The notes under the pieces are model-generated. The model searched no databases. It worked only from the letters and a program-made list of their open reading frames with translations, and was not told where the DNA came from. From assembly GCA_030428945.1 (NCBI GenBank), contig JAUIEC010000002.1, positions 310,001-374,000 of the forward strand: a DNA stretch of 64,000 nt, in the 5' to 3' direction. The translations under genes and the position numbers were made by a program. How positions within the stretch are numbered: the first letter of the stretch is position 1; every line of letters starts with the position of its first letter. Below, piece after piece: positions 52,430-60,112 of the stretch. Source of the DNA: Phycisphaerae bacterium (lineage in GTDB: Bacteria; Planctomycetota; Phycisphaerae; UBA1845; Fen-1342).

Positions 52430-54298
52430 TCAGTCCGGACGCTGGATCGGACGCCGCTGCCTGGGGATTTCGATCGTCCGCCGGCCGGAGAGGTAGGCAC
52501 CGGTCAGCGACTCGTCCGCCCCGGCCACATCGTGGACCGTGCCGTGTGCGACCACGCGCCCGCCCCGGACCCCCGGACCCGGCCCGAAGTCGACGATCAT
52601 CTCGGCCGCCTCCATCGTGTCCTGATCGTGTTCGACCACGATGACGGTGTTGCCCATGTCGCGCAACCGCTGCAGCGAGGTCAGCAGGCGCTTGTTGTCG
52701 CGGGCATGCAGACCAATGCTGGGCTCGTCCAGCACGTACAGCACGCCCATCAGGCCGCAGCCGATCTGGCTGGCCAGGCGAATCCGCTGGGATTCACCGC
52801 CCGACAGGGTCGGCGCCCGGCGGTCGAGGGTCAGGTAATCCAGCCCCACCTCGAGCAGGAACTGCAGCCGGGCCCGGATCTCCTTGAGCGGTTCCGCTGC
52901 GATCGTCGCGCGAATCCCGTCGACATCCAGGTCCGCGAAGAAAGCGTGCGCGTCCGCGATCGATAGCTGCGAAACCTCGTGGATGTTGGCCGTCTGCCCG
53001 TGGCCGCGCAGCTTGACCGCCAGCGACTCCGGACGCAGGCGGGCCCCGTGGCAGGTGCTGCAGGTCGCCTGGCGCATGAACTGCTCGTAGAAGCGCCGCA
53101 CCATCGTCGAGTTGGCCTTGCGGTACTTGGTGCGCAGTTCGTTGACCACGCCTTCCCACTGCCCGCCGTGCTTCCACGCCCCGCGGCGCCCCTTCCAGGT
53201 AAACGTCAGGTGCGTGTCGCCCAGTCCGAACAGCAGGGCGTCACGGGCCGCCTTCGGCAGGTCCCGCCACGGGGCCTTCAGGTCGAAGCCGACATGCTCG
53301 GCCACGCCCTGCAGCAGGTGCTTGCGCCACTTTCCGGGCTTGGTCCGCAGCGCGGTCACGCACGGGGCAAGGAAGTTGCGGGTCGGGTCGGGCACGAGCA
53401 GGTCCGGGTCGAAGTCGTGCCGCTCGCCCAGCCCGTCGCAGCCCGGACACATGCCGGCCGGGCTGTTGAAGCTGAACATCCGCGGGTGCGGCGGCGTGAA
53501 GCTGCGCTGGCAGTGCGTGCAGGCAAACCCGGAACTGAGCAGCATGTCGCGCCAGGTGTCTTTCTTCTTCTCGTCCGCGATCGCGACGATGACGGTGTCG
53601 TCGCCGGTCTGCAGGGCCAGTTCGAGGGCCTCGGACAGGCGCGGGCGAATGCCCTCGCGCAGGACCAGGCGGTCGACCACGACTTCGATGTCGTGCCGGC
53701 GGTAACGGTCCAGTTCCGGCGGCTGGCTGAGCTCGATCCACTGCCCGTCCACCCGGGCCCGCGCGAACCCCTGTCGCTGCAGTTCCGCGAACAGGTCCTT
53801 GTACTCGCCCTTCTGACCCTGGATCTTCGGCGCCAGCAGGACGATGCGGGTGTCGGCCGGCAGGGACAGGATCTGGCCGATCATCTGTTCGCGGGTCTGC
53901 GCGGTGATCGGGCGGTCGCACGCGGGGCAGTGGGGCGTTCCGGCCCGGGCGAAGAGCACGCGGACATAGTCGTGGATCTGGGTGATCGTTCCGACGGTGC
54001 TGCGGGGGTTCCAGCCGCTGGTCTTCTGCTGAATGGAAATCGACGGCGCCAGTCCGCTGATCTGGTCGACGTCCGGCTTGGGCAGTTCGCCGATGAACTG
54101 CCGGGCATAGGAGCTGAGCGATTCGATGTAGCGCCGCTGCCCCTCCGCGTACAGCGTGTCGAAGGCGAGGCTGCTCTTCCCGCTGCCGGAGACACCGGTA
54201 AAGCAGATCAGCCGCCCCTTCGGCAGTTCCAGCGTGACGTCCTGCAGGTTGTGCTCGCGGGCACCGCTGACCGAGATGACGTCGGGCTGGTCGGGCAT
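52430..54298 (-). CDS. uvrA: Half-length UvrA: first ATPase module only
   Basis: UvrA finds DNA damage in nucleotide excision repair. This 622-residue protein matches the first half of UvrA closely: Walker A G-V-S-G-S-G-K-S-S (35-43), Y-A-R-Q-F in the UvrB-binding region, zinc site Cys260/263/284/287 with F-S-F-N-S-P-A-G, signature L-S-G-G-E-S-Q-R (498-505) and Walker B Y-V-L-D-E-P-S-I-G-L-H (521-531). It ends right after Y-L-S-G-R-R, exactly where the linker to the second ATPase module normally starts; about 320 residues are absent. The next 150 bases in any minus frame show no continuation. Start chosen at ATG 54298. It may be a split gene, a dedicated half-UvrA or a truncated relic. Confidence 0.88.
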   Translation of the reverse strand: MPDQPDVISVSGAREHNLQDVTLELPKGRLICFTGVSGSGKSSLAFDTLYAEGQRRYIESLSSYARQFIGELPKPDVDQISGLAPSISIQQKTSGWNPRSTVGTITQIHDYVRVLFARAGTPHCPACDRPITAQTREQMIGQILSLPADTRIVLLAPKIQGQKGEYKDLFAELQRQGFARARVDGQWIELSQPPELDRYRRHDIEVVVDRLVLREGIRPRLSEALELALQTGDDTVIVAIADEKKKDTWRDMLLSSGFACTHCQRSFTPPHPRMFSFNSPAGMCPGCDGLGERHDFDPDLLVPDPTRNFLAPCVTALRTKPGKWRKHLLQGVAEHVGFDLKAPWRDLPKAARDALLFGLGDTHLTFTWKGRRGAWKHGGQWEGVVNELRTKYRKANSTMVRRFYEQFMRQATCSTCHGARLRPESLAVKLRGHGQTANIHEVSQLSIADAHAFFADLDVDGIRATIAAEPLKEIRARLQFLLEVGLDYLTLDRRAPTLSGGESQRIRLASQIGCGLMGVLYVLDEPSIGLHARDNKRLLTSLQRLRDMGNTVIVVEHDQDTMEAAEMIVDFGPGPGVRGGRVVAHGTVHDVAGADESLTGAYLSGRRTIEIPRQRRPIQRPD

Positions 54299-54387
54299 CG
54301 ATTCGGCTCGGAGGTCGGCGTTCAGCGTCGAGGAGTGCCGGCGGGCGACCCGGCGGGCCGGCGACGACCGGTCCCTGAACGCCCTCG

Positions 54388-54429
54388 GAAGAAAAACCGC
54401 CCGCGGGTCGCTCGTGACCCGGCGGGCGG
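54388..54429 (-). terminator. Rho-independent terminator after the 54456 gene
   Basis: Stem 54397-54409 with 54416-54429 (ccgcccgcgggtc with gacccggcgggcgg, one bulge), followed on the minus strand by TTTTTCTTC. It separates the DUF2617-like gene from uvrA. Confidence 0.85.
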
Positions 54430-54455
54430 AGGATCGGTCTTCGGTGCCTCGCGGC

Positions 54456-55019
54456 CTAGGAGGCCGGCAGTTCGAAGATCGTCTGGGTCTTGACCAGCGT
54501 GCATTCCTGCGGGAACGAGTGGAAGGCGTGCACGTGGAATTCGCCGTCGCGGGCTTCGTAGTCGATGTACGAGAACGGGACCATTTCACCCTCGGCCCAG
54601 GCTTCGTACGCACGGAACCAGCCACGTTTGTCGGCGTGCTTGATCAGATCGGTGTGCACCGACTTGAACAGCGGCTCGTCCATCGTCTCGACCTGCGTGC
54701 TGACCATGTAGTTCCACCCGTCGGGACACTCGCGCTCCAGGTCACGCTCGCCCTTGATCCGGAAACGGTTCAGGACGCCGCGGCCGGGCAGCAGATCCTG
54801 CTCGGGGGCGATGATTTCGGTCAGGGAGCGGCCGCCGGCGGAGACGGTGACGACATGGCTGAGTCCGGTGATCCAGACGTCCGCGATGTAGCGGGTCTGG
54901 GTGACGCGAAAGTCCGCATAATGCCGAAAGAGCTCGGGGTGGACCGGGCGATCCAGCAGGAACAGATGCAGATCCGCTGACTGCAGTACCGGAACGCTGC
55001 CAATTTCCATGTTACTCAC
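54456..55019 (-). CDS. Conserved protein, probably DUF2617 family
   Basis: 187 residues, soluble, with V-H-P-E-L-F-R-H-Y near the N-terminus, Y-I-A-D-V-W-I-T-G-L-S-H-V-V, R-F-R-I-K-G-E-R-D, Y-M-V-S-T-Q-V-E-T-M and the C-terminal V-P-F-S-Y-I-D-Y-E-A-R and H-V-H-A-F-H-S-F-P. I associate these motifs with DUF2617, a family of unknown function in planctomycetes and actinobacteria; not verified. Start is GTG 55019 or ATG 55010, three codons later. It has a -10-like box upstream and its own terminator, so it is a single-gene unit. Confidence 0.65.
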   Translation of the reverse strand: MSNMEIGSVPVLQSADLHLFLLDRPVHPELFRHYADFRVTQTRYIADVWITGLSHVVTVSAGGRSLTEIIAPEQDLLPGRGVLNRFRIKGERDLERECPDGWNYMVSTQVETMDEPLFKSVHTDLIKHADKRGWFRAYEAWAEGEMVPFSYIDYEARDGEFHVHAFHSFPQECTLVKTQTIFELPAS

Positions 55020-55086
55020 TTCGATTTACCGCCTTCCTATATCCCGTGGTCCCATAACCAGCTTATTTCTGTCCTTCGACCCAGAA

Positions 55087-55092
55087 TTATAA
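55087..55092 (-). promoter_or_regulatory. Putative -10 box (TATAAT) for the 54456 gene
   Basis: Perfect TATAAT on the minus strand about 70 bp before the start codon in an AT-rich gap. No convincing -35 at 16-18 bases, so the promoter call is tentative. Confidence 0.35.
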
Positions 55093-55161
55093 CGACCATC
55101 GGCCCGGATTACGCTCTAAATCCGAGAAAAACGATCACTGCCGGGCCTGGAAACCGTGTGC

Positions 55162-55503
55162 TCAGGTGGCCTCTCCGAGCCGCCGCAGCAGCGCGAACTC
55201 GAAGATCCCCGTGTCGTGCCCGTCCTGCCACAGGATCCGCAAGGCGTAATGCCCCACCAGTTCCGCAGACGCCGCGGTAGTCTGGGTCGACAGATCCGCC
55301 TGACGACCGATAACCGGAAGACCCTCGCCAGCCGCCGGCGCGGCTTCGCGACGACCACGGCACTCGGCACACGGACAGGCTTTTCGAAGATCGGCCAGCG
55401 GGATCACGCTGCGAACACCGTCATCCCACTCGATCGTCAGCGACCGGTCACGCGCCAGGTCCAGCGACTTCGGGTAGGGCGGCCTGTCCGACGGTTCCCG
55501 CAC
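55162..55503 (-). CDS. DUF971 protein (gamma-butyrobetaine hydroxylase-like N-terminal domain)
   Basis: About 113 residues. The domain core L-T-I-E-W-D-D-G-V-R-S-V-I-P-L-A-D-L-R-K with C-P-C-A-E-C-R-G and the C-terminal Y-A-L-R-I-L-W-Q-D-G-H-D-T-G-I-F is typical of DUF971, a small metal-binding domain also found at the N-terminus of gamma-butyrobetaine hydroxylase and often linked to iron-sulfur assembly genes. GTG 55503 is chosen as the start; the upstream frame overlaps accA out of frame. It lies 10 bases after the accA stop and is probably co-transcribed. Confidence 0.8.
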   Translation of the reverse strand: MREPSDRPPYPKSLDLARDRSLTIEWDDGVRSVIPLADLRKACPCAECRGRREAAPAAGEGLPVIGRQADLSTQTTAASAELVGHYALRILWQDGHDTGIFEFALLRRLGEAT

Positions 55504-55513
55504 CGGCGAATGC

Positions 55514-56575
55514 TCAACCGGCCGAACTGACGACTTCTTTCGAGCCCGACTTGCGGCCCGCGCGACGCTTCTTCGGGGCCGGCTCCTCACCGCCCGTGAA
55601 GAACGACCCGAGGTTCCGCAGACGGTCGTAGCGCCGCGTCAGCCGGGTGGCGGACTTGACCTTGACCAGTTCCTTCAGCGACTGGTCCATCCACGCCTTG
55701 ACACTCTCGGCCGCCGCGGCCGGGTCACGATGGGCGCCACCAAGCGGTTCCGGGACGATCGAGTCGATCAGATCGAGCTTCCGCAGTTCACCCGCCGTCA
55801 GCTTGAGGGCGTTGGCGGCCAGTTGGGCGTGTTCGCCCGACTTCCACAGGATCGCGGCACAGCCTTCGGGGCTGATGACCGAGTAGTAGGCGTGCTGCAT
55901 GACGCCGACACGGTCGGCGACCGCAATTCCCAGGGCACCGCCGCTGCCGCCTTCGCCGATCACGCAGGCGATGATCGGCGTGTCGAGCCGCGACAGTTCC
56001 ATCAGGTTCAAGGCAATCGCGCTGGCGATCCCGCGTTCTTCGGCCTCGACGCCCGGATAGGCCCCGGGCGTGTCGATCAGGCACACGACCGGAACACCGA
56101 ACTTGGCGGCCAACTTCATCTTCTGGAGTGCTTTACGATAGCCGTCCGGGTGGGCACAGCCGAAGTTCGCGGCGATCTTCTCACGCGTGTCGCGACCCTT
56201 GTGCAGGGCGACGACCATCACCCGCCGACCGTTCAGCCGGGCGAAGCCGCAGACCATCGCCTTGTCGTCGGCGAACAGCCGGTCACCGTGCAGTTCGCAG
56301 AAGTCGGTGAAGATCATCCGGATGTAATCGCGGGCCAGCGGCCGGCGGGGGTGCCGGGCGACCAGGACAGTCTCCCACGGCGTCAGTTGCCCGTAGGCCT
56401 TCTGCAGAGCGGTCTGCAGGTGCGAACGGATGCTGGCGATTTCCTTGGAGTAGTCGCGGCCGGAACTGGCCTGGGAGGCTTCAAGTCGCTCAATCTCCTG
56501 CTCCATCCGCACGATTGGCTTCTCGAATTCGAGCAGGTGCAATCCCGCACCCGTCTGACTGGCTTGTTTTTGCAT
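55514..56575 (-). CDS. accA: Acetyl-CoA carboxylase carboxyltransferase subunit alpha
   Basis: Makes malonyl-CoA for fatty acid synthesis together with AccB, AccC and AccD. The 353-residue protein has L-E-F-E-K-P-I, W-E-T-V-L-V-A-R-H-P-R-R-P, F-C-E-L-H-G-D-R-L-F-A-D-D, P-V-V-C-L-I-D-T-P-G-A-Y-P-G and E-G-G-S-G-G-A-L-G-I, all canonical. The basic C-terminal tail (K-K-R-R-A-G-R-K) is extra. Start ATG 56575 with GAAGG upstream. accD is not in the window. Confidence 0.96.
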   Translation of the reverse strand: MQKQASQTGAGLHLLEFEKPIVRMEQEIERLEASQASSGRDYSKEIASIRSHLQTALQKAYGQLTPWETVLVARHPRRPLARDYIRMIFTDFCELHGDRLFADDKAMVCGFARLNGRRVMVVALHKGRDTREKIAANFGCAHPDGYRKALQKMKLAAKFGVPVVCLIDTPGAYPGVEAEERGIASAIALNLMELSRLDTPIIACVIGEGGSGGALGIAVADRVGVMQHAYYSVISPEGCAAILWKSGEHAQLAANALKLTAGELRKLDLIDSIVPEPLGGAHRDPAAAAESVKAWMDQSLKELVKVKSATRLTRRYDRLRNLGSFFTGGEEPAPKKRRAGRKSGSKEVVSSAG

Positions 56576-56885
56576 AGGGAGCCTTCTCCGGGGAGCCCAG
56601 ACTGACCGCGCCGGGTGTCTCGTCGCGGCTTCCGTGCCACGAAACACCTGTAAGGGCAAAACCTTACCCACCGGTGCGGCCCGCTGGCAAGTGCTTTTCC
56701 ACCTTTCAGCATACGCCGCCCCCAGCCGTCCGGATGCAAAGAAACTCCTAAGTGGATGCAGAATCTTCGTTTGCATTCCGGGCTCCAGGGGCCCGCCCGT
56801 CACCGCCGGGGCCGGATTGCCCGGCCCGCTGGCCCAAATCCAAGCCTCCGCTAAGATGCGACCGACGCAACAGGAGGCGCCCTCC
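56576..56885. promoter_or_regulatory. 310-bp divergent accA/purL control region with dyad
   Basis: Contains a perfect inverted repeat GTAAGG (56650-56655) and CCTTAC (56662-56667) with a 6-base spacer. On the minus strand it lies where the -10 of a TTGCCA-N18-TAAGGT promoter for accA would be, so it could be an operator overlapping the promoter. The purL side shows only its ribosome site (GGAGG 8 bases before ATG). Both parts are tentative. Confidence 0.35.
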
Positions 56886-59777
56886 ATGCCCGTTTTCCAA
56901 GTCGAAATCCAGCCGGCCACGCCAGACCCCACGGCCGCGGAGACCCGCCTGCTGTCCCAACTGGAACAGGCCGGCATCGCGGCCCCGTCCGGCGTCCGGC
57001 TGACCCGGCTGTTCCTGCTGGACGGCGACCTCGACGTCGCCGCGGCCGAGCGAATCGGCCGCGATCTGCTTGCGGATCCGGTCACCGAGCGGGTCCGCGT
57101 GCGAACCGGGCAGGACCCCGAAACGGGGGATGCCGCCCGCACCCTGGAGGTCCACCTGCTGCCCGGTGTGATGGACCCGGTCGCCGAGAGCACGTTGGGC
57201 GAATTGCGGGCCTCGGGCTGGCCGGTCAGCGCCGTGCGGACGGCGCGGCGGATCGAGTTCGACGCACCGGTGGACGTCGCCGCCGTCGGCCGCCTGCTGG
57301 CCAATGACTGCATCGAGCGGGTCGTGCCGGGGATGGCGCCGCTGGCCGAGGCCCCCGTTCCGCCGGAAAGCGACAACACGCTGCGGACCGTGGCGGTCCG
57401 CGGCCTGTCCGCTGAGAACCTGGCGGACCTGTCCCGGCGCGGGCACCTGTTCCTGAGCGTCGAGGAAATGACGCGGATCCAGGCCCACTTCGACGACCTG
57501 GGGCGGGAGCCGACCGACCTGGAACTGGAGACCCTCGCGCAGACCTGGTCCGAGCACTGCGTCCACAAGACCCTGAAGAGTGCCGTCGTCTACGACGGCG
57601 CCCCGCTGCCCGGCGACGGCGCGACGGCCCGACGCTATGGCAACCTGCTGCGCGACACGATCGCGGCCGCCACGCACCGGCTGATGCAGGAGGGCCGCGG
57701 ACCCGAGTGCCTGTCGGTCTTCGTCGACAACGCGGGGGTGATCGGCTTCGACGAAACCCACGGGGTGGCCTTCAAGGTCGAGACCCACAACCGCCCGTCG
57801 GCGATCGAGCCCTACGGCGGGGCGGCCACGGGAATCGGCGGCTGCATCCGCGACGTGCTCGGCTGCGGGCTCGGCGCGCGTCCGATCGCGAACACCAACG
57901 TCTTCTGCGTGGGCCCGCAGGACTGGCCGCAGGACGGTCTGCCGCGCGGGGTGCTGCATCCCCGGCGCGTGCTGCGGGGCGTGGTCAGCGGCGTGGCCGA
58001 CTACGGCAACCGGATGGGCATCCCGACCGTGAACGGGGCGTTGCAGTTCGATGCCCGGTACCTGGGCAACCCGCTGGTCTACTGCGGGTGCGTCGGTCTG
58101 CTGCCGCGAGATCGCGTCGAGAAGGCGGCCGGGGCGGGCGATCGCATCGTCGTCCTGGGCGGGCGAACCGGGCGCGATGGCATTCACGGCGCGACGTTCT
58201 CGTCCGCCGAACTGACCGACACGCACGCCGACGAGTTCTCACACGCCGTGCAGATCGGAAACGCGATCACCGAGAAACGCTGCGTCGATGCCGTCCTCCG
58301 GGCCCGGGATGCCGCGGAAGGCTGCCTCTACAGCGCCATCACCGACTGCGGCGCCGGCGGCCTGAGCAGCGCGGTCGGCGAAATGGGCGAACAGGTCGGG
58401 GCCCGCGTCGACCTCGCGGACGTCCCGCTCAAGTACAGCGGACTGCGGTACGACGAGATCTGGATCAGCGAGGCGCAGGAACGCATGGTCCTCGCGGTCC
58501 CCGAACGCCACCTCGACGCCTTTCTTGCCGTGGCGGCCGCCGAGCAGGTCGAAGCAACCGTCATCGGCACCTTCGGGCACGCCGACGAAACCGGCGCCCC
58601 GCTGCTGGAAGTGCGGTTCCGCGGAACGACCGTCGGTCAGCTCGACATGGCGTTCCTCCACGACGGCTGGCCGCGGACGGAGCGTGCCGCCACCTGGCAG
58701 CCCCCGGCCGTGGTGGCGAGGGCGAACGATCGGCCGTTCACGCTGGCGGGACTGCGGACGGCCGTCGATGCCGAGGGCGCGGCCCGGCGGAACGGGATCA
58801 TCCGCTGCTACGACCACGAGGTGCAGGGCGGCAGCGTCGTCAAGCCGCTGATGGGGCCGGGGCAGGGGCCGACCGACGCGGCCGTGATCCGTCCGGTCCT
58901 GGGCGGCGACCGCGGCGTCGCGATCGGCTGCGGGCTGGCGCCCGAACTGGCCGACGCGGATCCGTACTACGCGGCCCTGGCGGGGATCGACGAAGCCCTG
59001 CGGAACGTCGTGGCGGTCGGTGGCCGGCCGGACAGCGCGGCCGTGCTCGACAACTTCTGTCTGGGGCGCTGTGACACGCCGGCGCGGATGGGGGTCCTGG
59101 TGCGGATGTGCCAGGCCTGTCACGACGGGGCCCTGGCGTACGGGGTGCCGTTCATCTCGGGCAAGGACTCGCTGAACAACGAGTTCGCGCTGCATGCCGA
59201 GGACACGGGGCCGCTGCTGGACCTGCTGGCCGCGCGGGGCTGGGCGACCGACGAGGTCCGGGCGGAGATCGCGGCCCGCGGTCGGGTGCGGATCCCCGAC
59301 ACGCTGTTGGTCAGCGCCATGGCGCTGGTGCCGGATGTGCGGCGGTGTGTCACGCCGGACCTGAAACAGCCCGGGGCCGATGTGCTGCTGCTGCCGGGCC
59401 TGGATCCGCTCGGCTTCGACCCCGCGCGGGCGGCCGAGATGCACCGGCGGGTTGCGGATGCGATCGCCGACGGCCTGGTGGCCGCCTGTCACGACGTCAG
59501 CCACGAGGGCTGGGCGGTGGCGGTGGCCGAGATGGCGGTGGGCGGACTGCGCGGGGTGGACCTGGCGGAGGTGCTGCCGTCGGGCGCGTTCGCCGGTCGG
59601 GTGGCGTCATACGTGCTGGAGGCCCGCGGGCCTGAACTCGCCCAGCGACTGGCCGCCAGCGACGCGTGCAAACTCGGCACGGTCTCGCCGACGGCCGAAC
59701 TGGCGTGGGGCGGCGAGACCCTGGCGCTCGGGCGCCTGCTGGCGGACGCTGGGGCCGTGGCTCCGGGTGTCCCGTAG
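56886..59777 (+). CDS. purL: Phosphoribosylformylglycinamidine synthase, PurS-PurS-PurL fusion
   Basis: Fourth step of purine synthesis (FGAR to FGAM). The 963-residue protein begins with two PurS-like domains in tandem (about 1-75 and 85-148, the second starting L-E-V-H-L-L-P-G-V-M-D-P). The small-type PurL core starts near residue 185: T-W-S-E-H-C-V-H-K-T (His224), F-K-V-E-T-H-N-R-P-S and T-D-C-G-A-G-G-L-S-S-A-V-G-E-M, plus S-G-K-D-S-L-N-N-E-F in the second half and H-D-V-S-H-E-G-W. There is no glutaminase domain, so a separate PurQ must supply ammonia. GGAGG is 8 bases before the ATG at 56886. The TAG stop lies in the first unit of a tandem repeat. Confidence 0.94.
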   Translation: MPVFQVEIQPATPDPTAAETRLLSQLEQAGIAAPSGVRLTRLFLLDGDLDVAAAERIGRDLLADPVTERVRVRTGQDPETGDAARTLEVHLLPGVMDPVAESTLGELRASGWPVSAVRTARRIEFDAPVDVAAVGRLLANDCIERVVPGMAPLAEAPVPPESDNTLRTVAVRGLSAENLADLSRRGHLFLSVEEMTRIQAHFDDLGREPTDLELETLAQTWSEHCVHKTLKSAVVYDGAPLPGDGATARRYGNLLRDTIAAATHRLMQEGRGPECLSVFVDNAGVIGFDETHGVAFKVETHNRPSAIEPYGGAATGIGGCIRDVLGCGLGARPIANTNVFCVGPQDWPQDGLPRGVLHPRRVLRGVVSGVADYGNRMGIPTVNGALQFDARYLGNPLVYCGCVGLLPRDRVEKAAGAGDRIVVLGGRTGRDGIHGATFSSAELTDTHADEFSHAVQIGNAITEKRCVDAVLRARDAAEGCLYSAITDCGAGGLSSAVGEMGEQVGARVDLADVPLKYSGLRYDEIWISEAQERMVLAVPERHLDAFLAVAAAEQVEATVIGTFGHADETGAPLLEVRFRGTTVGQLDMAFLHDGWPRTERAATWQPPAVVARANDRPFTLAGLRTAVDAEGAARRNGIIRCYDHEVQGGSVVKPLMGPGQGPTDAAVIRPVLGGDRGVAIGCGLAPELADADPYYAALAGIDEALRNVVAVGGRPDSAAVLDNFCLGRCDTPARMGVLVRMCQACHDGALAYGVPFISGKDSLNNEFALHAEDTGPLLDLLAARGWATDEVRAEIAARGRVRIPDTLLVSAMALVPDVRRCVTPDLKQPGADVLLLPGLDPLGFDPARAAEMHRRVADAIADGLVAACHDVSHEGWAVAVAEMAVGGLRGVDLAEVLPSGAFAGRVASYVLEARGPELAQRLAASDACKLGTVSPTAELAWGGETLALGRLLADAGAVAPGVP

Positions 59778-59863
59778 GGTGCGCTATCGACGCCCCGTAG
59801 GGTGCGTCATCGACGCCCCGTAGGGTGCGTCATCGACGCCCCGTAGGGTGCGTCATCGACGCG
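59772..59863. repeat. 23-bp tandem repeat, four units
   Basis: Four consecutive copies of ccgtagggtgcgtcatcgac-gcc (units at 59772, 59795, 59818, 59841), nearly identical except for ctatc in the first. The first unit contains the purL stop codon. The unit equals the left arm of the REP-like element that follows, so one arm has been amplified. Confidence 0.92.
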
Positions 59864-59920
59864 GCCGCGGAGGCTTCGTCGACCCGCAACGCCCCAGGCG
59901 TCGATGCCGCACCGCCTGGC
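59841..59920 (+). repeat. REP-like palindromic element, copy B
   Basis: Inverted arms 59847-59862 and 59898-59913 pair at 15 of 16 positions. The copy in the opposite orientation is at 1320-1399. The outer 3' flank (ccgcctggc) is identical in both copies while the centre differs. The 190 bp between this element and the next gene hold nothing else I can name. Confidence 0.78.
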
Positions 59921-60112
59921 AGTTCCATCGACCGTTGGTATCAATTCGCGCGCGGGCACGGCTCAGAGCCGTGGCACGTCTGTCGGACGTTGCGGTCGTG
60001 GTCCGAGAATGGCTGCGAGGGGCGGGTCTGCAATTCTGAGTTGTCCGGCGGCCGGCACATATCGCATGTTTGTACTGGGAAACCTGCCTACGTGCCTGAG
60101 GGGAAGTCTGCC

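Noticed and set aside
59772..59863. CRISPR array suspected from regularly repeated 23-bp units
   Set aside because: Units are directly adjacent with no spacers, and no cas genes are near.
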